This document shows positions 8,693 to 15,722 of a DNA stretch of 64,000 bases, in pieces. The notes under the pieces were generated by a model. That model worked only from the letters and a program-made list of their open reading frames with translations, was not told the DNA's origin and did not search any database. The position numbers and the translations under genes are program-made. The DNA is taken from contig JAFSBZ010000035.1 of the NCBI GenBank assembly GCA_017437005.1, positions 20,017-84,016 on the forward strand, written 5' to 3'. Each line of letters starts with the position of its first letter. The first letter of the stretch is position 1. Origin of the DNA: Clostridia bacterium. Its GTDB lineage: Bacteria > Bacillota > Clostridia > Oscillospirales > Acutalibacteraceae.

Positions 8693-8731
8693 AAAAAAAT
8701 TGCAGCCGACTTTCGTCGACTGCTTAATTTT
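8693..8731 (-). terminator. Terminator of the ilvE / vor operon
   Basis: The stem GCAGCCGAC / GTCGACTGC has loop TTTC. On the minus strand it is followed by AATTTTTTT. Confidence 0.8.
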
Positions 8732-9793
8732 TTATAGTTTATAAGTCCAGTTAAACTCGTCTTCAATTTTTCCCCATTGAATACCGGTTAAGGTGTCGTA
8801 AAGCATTTGTGTTACTTCGCCGATTTCGCCGTTGTTTACAGCATATTTGGTATCTTTGTAGCAAAGCTCACCAATTGGAGAAATAACTGCTGCTGTGCCG
8901 CAACCCCAAGCTTCTTTGAGTGTGCCGTCTTCCATAGCTTTAGCAAGCTCGTCAATGCTAAGTAAACGCTCGCTTACCTTATAGCCCTTGCTGCGTAAAA
9001 CCTCGAGACAAGATTTACGTGTAATACCGGGTAGTATTGAGCCTGAAAGCATAGGCGTTACAATCTCGTCGCCGATTTTGAACATAACGTTCATAGCGCC
9101 AACTTCTTCGATATACTTTCTTTCAACACCATCAAGCCAAAGAACCTGTGAATAGCCCTTGCGCTCTGCGCGTTCGCCGGCGCGGTTACTTGCAGCGTAG
9201 TTACCGCCGCATTTAGCGTAACCTGTACCGCCGCGTACTGCACGAACGTCCTCGTCTTCAATCATAATCTTAACGGGGTTAATGCCCTCTTTATAATAGC
9301 TGCCAACGGGCGACGCAATTATAACGTAGGTTGCATTGTGTACCGCGTGAACACCCAAGGTTTCATCATTACCAAACATAAATGGACGAAGGTAAAGTGA
9401 AGTGCCGTCAGCCGATGGTGTCCAGTCTTGCTCGGTTTTTACAAATTCGGTAAGAACCTGTAAAGCCAAATCCTCAGGAATTTGAGGAAGGCAAAGTCTT
9501 TCGGCTGATGTGTTCATACGGCGGATGTTTTCCATAGGTCTAAAAAGCTGTACTGTGCCGTCTTTACGGCGGTAAGCCTTAAGACCTTCAAAAATTTCAG
9601 AGCCGTAGTGAAGTACGGTAGAAGCGGGGTGTAAAGCGATGGGTGCAAAAGGAACGATGCGTGCATCGTGCCAGCCCTCCTCGCGTGAATAGTCCATCAT
9701 AAACATATAGTCGGTAAAAATTTTACCGAAACCTAAGGTGGAACTGTCTGGTTTTTCTTTTAAAACGTCAGCTTTAACAAATTTAATATCCAT
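8732..9793 (-). CDS. ilvE: Branched-chain amino acid aminotransferase
   Basis: A 353-residue PLP-dependent fold-type IV aminotransferase (branched-chain type, close to the eukaryotic/Firmicute BCAT group). Signatures are LHYGSEIFEGLKAYRR near residue 60, the PLP-lysine region GGTGYAKCGGNYAASNRA near 190, EVGAMNVMF near 225 and GSILPGITRKS near 250. It interconverts Val, Leu and Ile with their 2-oxo acids using glutamate. AAGGAGG precedes the ATG. It is the last gene of the run that starts behind the Val-type T-box at 15.6 kb, directly after the 2-oxoacid:ferredoxin oxidoreductase, and so would aminate the 2-oxo acids that enzyme makes. Confidence 0.93.
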   Translation of the reverse strand: MDIKFVKADVLKEKPDSSTLGFGKIFTDYMFMMDYSREEGWHDARIVPFAPIALHPASTVLHYGSEIFEGLKAYRRKDGTVQLFRPMENIRRMNTSAERLCLPQIPEDLALQVLTEFVKTEQDWTPSADGTSLYLRPFMFGNDETLGVHAVHNATYVIIASPVGSYYKEGINPVKIMIEDEDVRAVRGGTGYAKCGGNYAASNRAGERAERKGYSQVLWLDGVERKYIEEVGAMNVMFKIGDEIVTPMLSGSILPGITRKSCLEVLRSKGYKVSERLLSIDELAKAMEDGTLKEAWGCGTAAVISPIGELCYKDTKYAVNNGEIGEVTQMLYDTLTGIQWGKIEDEFNWTYKL

Positions 9794-9811
9794 TTTTGTA
9801 TCCTCCTTAAA

Positions 9812-10342
9812 TCAGTTTTCAGAACCTAACTGCATAGCCTTTAGGTTAATATCAAGCATATCAGCTTTTTTTGGTGGAATAACCTTGCCGAGAACGATTT
9901 TGATTTCATCTTCGTTAAAGTCGTTCATTACTTTAAGTAATTTGCCAAGGATTATCATATTAGCAAGTGACTGTTTGCCCATTTCACTTGCGAGCGCAGT
10001 TGCCGGTATGTAGTAAACGTCAATGTCGGTGCGGGTTGACTTTGCCTCAATAAGACTTGAGTCAGCAATTATAATACCGCCCGCTTTAACAGTAGGCTCA
10101 AACTTTTCAAAAGATGGCAAGTTCATTGCAATAAGCACATCAGGCTGTGAAATGATAGGTGAGCCTACCTCTTCGTCGCTTATAATTACGCTGCAGCTTG
10201 CAGTACCGCCGCGCATTTCGGGGCCGTAGGATGGAAGCCAGCTAACATTTTTGTCAGCCAAGAGGCCCTTGTATGCCAAAAACTTACCTGTAAACAAAAT
10301 ACCCTGTCCGCCAAAGCCGGAAAGCAAAATTTGTGTAGTCAT
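9812..10342 (-). CDS. vorC: Branched-chain 2-oxoacid:ferredoxin oxidoreductase, gamma subunit
   Basis: A 176-residue subunit of the 2-oxoacid:acceptor oxidoreductase gamma family. It opens with LLSGFGGQGILFTGK and contains SYGPEMRGGTASCSVIIS and the CoA-contact-like QPDVLIAMN. The subunit forms the CoA-binding part of the multi-subunit enzyme. Its ATG overlaps the stop of the beta-subunit gene (TAATG), with AGGAGG inside that gene, showing translational coupling. Whether the complex prefers branched-chain, aromatic or 2-oxoglutarate substrates cannot be told from this subunit alone. The operon (ilvE, Val T-box) favours branched-chain acids. Confidence 0.85.
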   Translation of the reverse strand: MTTQILLSGFGGQGILFTGKFLAYKGLLADKNVSWLPSYGPEMRGGTASCSVIISDEEVGSPIISQPDVLIAMNLPSFEKFEPTVKAGGIIIADSSLIEAKSTRTDIDVYYIPATALASEMGKQSLANMIILGKLLKVMNDFNEDEIKIVLGKVIPPKKADMLDINLKAMQLGSEN

Positions 10343-11100
10343 TATTTTGTTTCCTCCTTTGCAGATCTGTCTTTATAAACACCAAGTGGGTAATATGGAA
10401 GCATATTTTCTTCGAGCCACTTGAGTGCGTTTTGCGGTGTCATACCCCAGTTGGTAGGGCAGGTTGACACAACCTCTACAAGAGAGAAGCCCTTGCCGTC
10501 AATCTGGTTTTGGAAGGCTTTTTTAATAGCCTTTTTAGCCTTAATAATATTTTTAACATTGCTAACGGTAACACGCTCTAAATATTCGGGACCCTCAAGC
10601 TCGGAAAGCATTTCGCAAACTCTGATCGGAAAACCGCAATGCTTGGTATCACGACCGTAGGGTGAGGTTTGGGTAACCTGACCGGGAAGTGAGGTAGGTG
10701 CCATCTGTCCGCCTGTCATACCGTAGATAGCATTGTTAATAAAGATAATTGTAATGTTTTCGTTTCTTGCTGCTGCGTGTACAGTTTCAGCCATACCGAT
10801 GGAAGCGAGGTCACCGTCACCCTGATATGTAAATACAATGTGGTTTTCGGGGTCGGAACGCTTAACACCTGTTGCAACTGCGGGAGCACGACCGTGAGCC
10901 GCCTCAATCATATCGCAGTTAAAGTAATTATATGCAAATACCGAGCAACCAACAGGTGCAATACCAATGGTTTTGCCCTCAATTCCTAATTCGTCAATAA
11001 CCTCTGCAACAAGACGATGCACTATACCGTGGGTGCAACCTGGGCAATAATGCATAGGAACGTCTGTAAGAGCATGTGGTTTGTCAAATACTACTGCCAT
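10342..11100 (-). CDS. vorA: Branched-chain 2-oxoacid:ferredoxin oxidoreductase, beta (thiamine-diphosphate) subunit
   Basis: A 252-residue thiamine-diphosphate-binding subunit. It shows HYCPGCTHGIVHRL near the N-terminus and the cofactor motif TYQGDGDLASIG...FINNAIYGMTGGQMAPTS (GDG to NN). The enzyme reversibly converts a 2-oxo acid plus CoA to acyl-CoA, CO2 and reduced ferredoxin; in anaerobes it can run as a reductive carboxylase. The start codon overlaps the stop of the alpha-subunit gene (TAATG) with GGAGGTG upstream. The length is normal for the VOR/KOR beta type. Confidence 0.88.
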   Translation of the reverse strand: MAVVFDKPHALTDVPMHYCPGCTHGIVHRLVAEVIDELGIEGKTIGIAPVGCSVFAYNYFNCDMIEAAHGRAPAVATGVKRSDPENHIVFTYQGDGDLASIGMAETVHAAARNENITIIFINNAIYGMTGGQMAPTSLPGQVTQTSPYGRDTKHCGFPIRVCEMLSELEGPEYLERVTVSNVKNIIKAKKAIKKAFQNQIDGKGFSLVEVVSTCPTNWGMTPQNALKWLEENMLPYYPLGVYKDRSAKEETK

Positions 11101-12161
11101 TATTTTGCACCTCCGTTTGCGCGTGTTATAGCTTCTAATACCTGTTCGGGTGAAGGAATCATACCGCCTGTACGGCTACAAAGTGTAACAGGCACTTTGC
11201 ATTCACACGCAAGGCGTACGTCTTCAATCATCTGACCCATAGAAAGCTCTACTGAAATTATTTCTTTAACCTGATTTGCGGCCTTTTTGAAAGGTGCTAC
11301 AGGGAAAGGCCAAAGTGTGATGGGGCGAATAAGACCAACCTTGATGCCTTGCTTTCTTGCTTCGTTGATTGCGTTTTTAGCAACGCGAGCGGCAATACCA
11401 AAAGCAGCAATGCAGATGTCGGCATCATCCATCATATATTCTTCATACATTACTTCGTTTTCTTCTACAACCTTGTAACGCTCGTAACGCTCTACAACAA
11501 GATCTTCAAGCTCGTCGGGTTTTAAGAAAAGGGAAGTGACAATGTTGTGTTCGCGTTCCATTTTGGTGCCTGTTGTAGCCCAAGGCTTATCAACGGTTTC
11601 CTTAACCTCGTAATCGAGAGAAACAGGCTCCATCATCTGACCCATTGTACCGTCAGCCAAAAGCATAGTAGGCATACGGTATTTGTCAGCAAGGTCAAAG
11701 CCCTTTACTGTAAGGTCAGCCATTTCCTGAACGGAAGAAGGTGCAAGTACTATCATCTTAAAGTCACCGTGACCGCCGCCCTTTGTAGCCTGGAAATAGT
11801 CGGCTTGACTTGGCTGAATACCGCCAAGACCCGGTCCGCCACGCTGTACGTTTACAATAAGAGCAGGAAGGTCAGAGCCCGCAAGGTAAGAAAGACCCTC
11901 GCTCTTAAGTGATATGCCTGGGGAAGATGACGATGTCATTACACGTTTGCCGGTAGAAGCTACGCCGTAAACCATATTTATAGCGGCAATTTCACTTTCT
12001 GCCTGCAAAAAGCATCCGCCGATTTTTGGCATTCTTTTAGCCATATAAGCTGCAACCTCGGTTTGAGGTGTTATAGGGTAGCCAAAGTAGTGCATACAGC
12101 CTGCCTTGATAGCGGCTTCGGCAATAGCCTCGTTACCCTTCATCAAAATTTTATCTGCCAT
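11100..12161 (-). CDS. vorB: Branched-chain 2-oxoacid:ferredoxin oxidoreductase, alpha subunit (VorB type)
   Basis: A 353-residue pyrimidine-binding alpha subunit. Diagnostic stretches are GNEAIAEAAIKAGCMHYFGY, PITPQTEVAAYMA, TSSSSPGISLKSEGLSYLAG, VQRGGPGLGGIQPSQADYFQ and ELSMGQMIEDVRLAC. This set matches proteins annotated as the 3-methyl-2-oxobutanoate dehydrogenase subunit VorB of Clostridia. 2-Oxoglutarate oxidoreductase (KorA) is the main alternative and differs little at this level. AAAGGTAAGTG lies before the ATG and the ferredoxin-subunit gene ends ten bases upstream. Confidence 0.88.
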   Translation of the reverse strand: MADKILMKGNEAIAEAAIKAGCMHYFGYPITPQTEVAAYMAKRMPKIGGCFLQAESEIAAINMVYGVASTGKRVMTSSSSPGISLKSEGLSYLAGSDLPALIVNVQRGGPGLGGIQPSQADYFQATKGGGHGDFKMIVLAPSSVQEMADLTVKGFDLADKYRMPTMLLADGTMGQMMEPVSLDYEVKETVDKPWATTGTKMEREHNIVTSLFLKPDELEDLVVERYERYKVVEENEVMYEEYMMDDADICIAAFGIAARVAKNAINEARKQGIKVGLIRPITLWPFPVAPFKKAANQVKEIISVELSMGQMIEDVRLACECKVPVTLCSRTGGMIPSPEQVLEAITRANGGAK

Positions 12162-12171
12162 TAGTGTTCAC

Positions 12172-12378
12172 TTACCTTTCTACCTTGATAATGCAGTCGG
12201 GGCACATCATAGCGCAAGCAGCACAACCAACGCAAGCTGATTCGTCGGTAATTTCTGCAGGGTGATAGCCCTTTTGGTTGATTTTGTCATTGGCAAGTTT
12301 AATAAGACCCTTGGGGCATGCGTCAACGCAAAGTCCGCAGCCTTTACACTTGTCGGTTTTAAAGGTTAATTTTGCCAT
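12172..12378 (-). CDS. vorD: Ferredoxin-type delta subunit (2x[4Fe-4S]) of the 2-oxoacid oxidoreductase
   Basis: A 68-residue protein with two complete cluster motifs, CKGCGLCVDACPKG and CVGCAACAMMCPD. This is the usual delta subunit that carries electrons between the thiamine centre and free ferredoxin. I place the start at the ATG at 12378, since AAGGAGA is eight bases upstream; the ATG at 12384 would leave only two bases. It is cotranscribed with the alpha, beta and gamma genes. Confidence 0.88.
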   Translation of the reverse strand: MAKLTFKTDKCKGCGLCVDACPKGLIKLANDKINQKGYHPAEITDESACVGCAACAMMCPDCIIKVER

Positions 12379-12392
12379 ATTCATTCTCCTTA

Positions 12393-13058
12393 TTAAACTG
12401 GCTTAGCTTGTAAAGTGAGAGGCAACAGGTTATCTATTTTGTCCTTGAGCCCGTCATAAAGCTCACGCTTTACGCTGGTCATAACAACAGGTAAACCTGA
12501 TGCTTGCGACACTTCATTTGCATAGCCTATGGATTTGATAATGTCTTCGGCGGTAGTTTCTTCGCCGATGTTTGAATTGTTTACAAGTCCCGTAAATTTA
12601 AGTCCGCACGCGGTTTCTATCTCGCGCATAACCTCGATTGTAGATTCTGCGTCGGGGGTAAGTGGGCGGTAGCCGTTAATAACCATTAGCATATCGAAGT
12701 TATTTTCGGCAGTTATTTCGGGAACAAGGCGGCCCAGCGCATAAGCGCCGCGGTCGTCACCGCCAACGTCGATTACAGCGGTAATGTCTTTATCGGCTGT
12801 AAGTCGGTACATATTAGCGGGGAGTGCCGGTATATCAACATTGGTGTTGGCATACTGGGAGCATATAAGCTCTATGCCGCGAGCCTTGAAATCATCTATA
12901 CTGTCTTTTGTACGAAAATACGGATTTACTATATCAAGGTCGGCTACAACCACGTTATTATACTGCTCTTTTAAGTAAAATGCAAGGTTTACGGCAACAT
13001 TTGTTTTGCCGCTGCCGTAATGCCCGCAAAGTAATGTTAATCGCTTGAATTTATTCAT
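12393..13058 (-). CDS. MinD/ParA-like P-loop ATPase of unknown role in the vor operon
   Basis: A 221-residue nucleotide-binding protein with a deviant-looking Walker A GHYGSGKTNVAVNLAF (residues 9-24), VVADLDIVNPYF as the switch region and AVIDVGGDDRGAYALGRL as Walker B. The fold is CobQ/MinD/ParA-like. No partner ParB or MinE is nearby. It sits between the acyl-CoA synthetase and the oxidoreductase subunits, 13 and about 14 bases from its neighbours, so it is cotranscribed. Related ATPases help load Fe-S clusters (NBP35/Mrp type), but this one lacks the CxxC pair of that group. A role in maturation or energisation of the oxidoreductase is only a guess. Confidence 0.75.
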   Translation of the reverse strand: MNKFKRLTLLCGHYGSGKTNVAVNLAFYLKEQYNNVVVADLDIVNPYFRTKDSIDDFKARGIELICSQYANTNVDIPALPANMYRLTADKDITAVIDVGGDDRGAYALGRLVPEITAENNFDMLMVINGYRPLTPDAESTIEVMREIETACGLKFTGLVNNSNIGEETTAEDIIKSIGYANEVSQASGLPVVMTSVKRELYDGLKDKIDNLLPLTLQAKPV

Positions 13059-13071
13059 TGTATATCACTGA

Positions 13072-15360
13072 TTATAATTTATTTCGTTGTATTTTGCCAC
13101 TAACAGTTTTTGGAAGACTGTCGCGGAATACAACAATACGAGGATATTTGTAAGGTGCCGTATGCTTTTTAACGTAATCTTGAATTTCCTTTTTAAGTTC
13201 TTCGGTGCCTTCCGTTCCATCAACAAGCACAATGCTTGCTTTTACAACTTGACCGCGAACTTCATCGGGTGCGGCAGATACACCGCATTCAAGAACGTAA
13301 GGTAGCTCCATAATAACGTTTTCAATTTCAAACGGTCCAATGCGGTAGCCCGAAGACTTGATAACGTCATCAACACGACCAACGTACCAATAGAAGCCGT
13401 CCTCATCACGCCAAGCGGTATCGCCTGTGTGGTAATAGCCGTCGTGCCAAACCTCGCGGGTTTTTTCTTCGTCACGGTAGTAACCCGTAAACAGACCGCA
13501 GGGCGCACCGTCAGCTACATTTACAACAATTTCGCCTGTTTCACCGTCAGGAACGTCGTTGCCGTCTGGGTCAACGATGTGTACGTCATAAATCGGGGCA
13601 GGTTTACCCATAGAACCGATTTTGTGAGAAGCACCAACCAAATTACCGATAATCATAGTGCTTTCGGTTTGACCGAATCCCTCAATTATCTGTAGTCCTG
13701 TTGCCTTTTCAAATTGACGGTAAACCTCGGGGTTAAGCGCCTCGCCCGCAGTAGTCATATGCTGAACAGAAGAAAAATCGTATTTTGAAATGTCTTGCTT
13801 AATCATCATACGAAGCATAGTAGGAGGTGCGCAGAAGGTTGTGATTTTGTATTTTGCAAACATTGGCAAAATATCTGCCGCATCAAAACGGTCGAAATCG
13901 TAAACAAAGGTTGCGGCTTCGCATAGCCATTGACCGTAAAGCTTGCCCCACATTGATTTTGCCCAACCCGTTTCGGATATGGTAAAGTGAAGTCCGTCGG
14001 GGTCAACGTTGTGCCAGTATTTTGCTGTATGGAAGTGACCGAGAGGGTACTTGTGATTGTGAGCGGCAATTTTTGGATAGCCCGTAGTACCTGATGTAAA
14101 AAACATAAGCAACAAATCGTCGCCGCAAGGGGACTCTTCGGTGCGCTCGAACTTTGAACTAAAGAGGGTGTATTCTTCGTCAAAGCTGCGCCATCCGTCA
14201 CGTGTGCCGTTTACAATAAGCTTGTGCTTAAGTGTGTCGGAACTTTGCGCTGCAATATCTACCTGCGCCGCAGTATCGCCGTCTGCAGTGCAGACAATAG
14301 CCGATATGCCTGCCGCTTTAAAGCGGTATTCAAAGTCGTGAACAAGCAATTGGTTTGGTGCGGGAATTGCAATTGCGCCAAGCTTGTTAAGCGCTAACAT
14401 ACAGAACCAAAACTGATAATGACGTTTAAGAACAAGCATTACGCGGTCGCCTTTTTTAATACCCATAGATTTAAAGTAGTTTGCAACCTGATTGGACGCC
14501 TTTTTCATATCCTTAAAGGTAAAGCGACGTTCGGTTTTGTCTTTTGATATATGTAGCATTGCAAGCTTGTTTGGTTCTTTTTCGGCCAAAGCATCAACCA
14601 AATCAAATGCAAAGTTAAATTTATCTACATTTTTAAATGTGATAGAGGTTGGTGTGCCGTTTTCATTTTCAACTGTATCAATGTAGTTGCGATAAATACG
14701 ATTTTTCTTATCGCGAACTGAAACGCGACGGTCTTCAATCTTTTTGGCAGTAGTAAGTTCGGGAATTTCTTCGCCTGTGGGATTAAGAACTATAGCATAG
14801 AACTTACAGTCTTTACCGTTTACAGCAATCATACCGTGTGGTGTGTCACTGTCAAAGTATATGCTATCTCCGGGTCCTAACACCTCGCGATGCTCGCCAA
14901 CCTGAACCATTAGGTTGCCCTCAATAACAAGGTCGCATTCTTGACCTGCGTGGGTGGTAAGCTCAATATCCTTTGCTTGCGCATTTTCGTCATAAACGCT
15001 ATGTACAAAAAGCGGCTCGGCAATTCGGTCACGGAAAGCGTACGCAAGGTTATAATAGGTCATACCGTGTGCCTGAGACACCTTTTGACCGCTACCTGCA
15101 CGGGTTACGGTATAGCTTGCAAGCTTAGGACTATAGCCCTCGATAATATCGGTAACATTTACGTTAAGTGCTAATGCACACCGATATATAAAAGCAAAGT
15201 TTAAGTCGCTTTTACCCGATTCACATTTTATATATTCTGCCTCGCTGACGTCGGTTTTGACGGCCATTTGTGCCGTGGTAAGACCTTCGAGCTCACGAAG
15301 ATCTTTAATACGGCTTGCCATCTCCTGAATTTTGTAATCAAGCGCGGTAATTTGTTCCAT
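13072..15360 (-). CDS. XRE-cupin-acyl-CoA synthetase fusion, valine T-box paralogue
   Basis: A 762-residue three-part protein. Residues 10-65 are an XRE helix-turn-helix (LREL, TTAQMAVKTDVSEAEYIKCE). Residues 110-190 are a cupin (HAGQECDLVIEGN, GPGDSIYFDSDTPHG). Residues 245-762 are an AMP-forming acyl-CoA synthetase with MFFTSGTTGYPKIAAH, GFGQTE, YHTGDTAWRDEDGF, GRVDDVIKSSGYRIGPFEIE and the C-terminal lysine motif KTVSGKIQRNKL, where the protein ends. The enzyme part is closest in pattern to medium-chain/short branched acyl-CoA synthetases (ACSM type). All catalytic motifs are intact. AGGAAGGAT precedes the ATG. It heads the Val T-box operon, so isobutyrate is my preferred substrate by inference; aryl acids are an alternative. 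Confidence 0.88.
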   Translation of the reverse strand: MEQITALDYKIQEMASRIKDLRELEGLTTAQMAVKTDVSEAEYIKCESGKSDLNFAFIYRCALALNVNVTDIIEGYSPKLASYTVTRAGSGQKVSQAHGMTYYNLAYAFRDRIAEPLFVHSVYDENAQAKDIELTTHAGQECDLVIEGNLMVQVGEHREVLGPGDSIYFDSDTPHGMIAVNGKDCKFYAIVLNPTGEEIPELTTAKKIEDRRVSVRDKKNRIYRNYIDTVENENGTPTSITFKNVDKFNFAFDLVDALAEKEPNKLAMLHISKDKTERRFTFKDMKKASNQVANYFKSMGIKKGDRVMLVLKRHYQFWFCMLALNKLGAIAIPAPNQLLVHDFEYRFKAAGISAIVCTADGDTAAQVDIAAQSSDTLKHKLIVNGTRDGWRSFDEEYTLFSSKFERTEESPCGDDLLLMFFTSGTTGYPKIAAHNHKYPLGHFHTAKYWHNVDPDGLHFTISETGWAKSMWGKLYGQWLCEAATFVYDFDRFDAADILPMFAKYKITTFCAPPTMLRMMIKQDISKYDFSSVQHMTTAGEALNPEVYRQFEKATGLQIIEGFGQTESTMIIGNLVGASHKIGSMGKPAPIYDVHIVDPDGNDVPDGETGEIVVNVADGAPCGLFTGYYRDEEKTREVWHDGYYHTGDTAWRDEDGFYWYVGRVDDVIKSSGYRIGPFEIENVIMELPYVLECGVSAAPDEVRGQVVKASIVLVDGTEGTEELKKEIQDYVKKHTAPYKYPRIVVFRDSLPKTVSGKIQRNKL

Positions 15361-15390
15361 AATTTACAAATCCTTCCTACTGGGGACTTA

Positions 15391-15655
15391 AAAAGCACTC
15401 GCCCCAAAGTTATGACTTTGAGACGAGTGCTGTTAATTCAGTCACCCGCGGTACCACTCAAATTGCAACCTTTCGGTTACCACTCTCGGAATCTGACAAT
15501 TCCTATGCTTTTACGCAGCAGTACGGGGAGATTCTACTTGTTAAAATAACTTTCTTTCTCCCGACTCGGAAGCTACAAACATATGCCTGCCCTTGATAAC
15601 TTGCACCAACCGTTATCTCTCTTGAAAGGACGAGTGGCAATGCCCTCTTCGTCAA
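15391..15655 (-). promoter_or_regulatory. T-box leader of the acs-vor-ilvE operon, specifier read as GUA (Val)
   Basis: The minus-strand leader has Stem I (AAGAGAG, GGTTGGTG within ATAAC/GTTAT), T-box GAGTGGTACCGCGGG (15445-15459 on the complement) and a terminator with a 15-bp stem and T run (15391-15432). The Stem I base is GACGAAG pairing with CTTCCGAGTC. The bases before that strand are GTA-G-CTTC, in the same position as ATC-A-CTTC in the leader at 18.2 kb and GGC-A in glyQS. The specifier is therefore probably GUA, valine. The UGGU bulge fits A73 of tRNA-Val. Confidence 0.92.
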
Positions 15656-15675
15656 AGTCTTTGAAAATTTATGAT

Positions 15676-15704
15676 AGTATATCACAACTTAAACGTTTTG
15701 TCAA
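15676..15704 (-). promoter_or_regulatory. SigmaA-type promoter of the Val T-box operon
   Basis: Minus strand: TTGACA (15699-15704), a 17-base spacer and TATACT (15676-15681). It lies between the stop of the upstream paralogue and the T-box, so the two units are transcribed separately. Confidence 0.85.
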
Positions 15705-15722
15705 TATTTTTAAATTGAAATA

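Noticed and set aside
15525-15545. Taking AGTAGA-ATC (and AGTAGA-TAC at 18170-18180) as T-box specifiers
   Set aside because: These lie downstream of Stem I, in the Stem II/III region; the Stem I triplets GTA and ATC abut the conserved basal helix instead.
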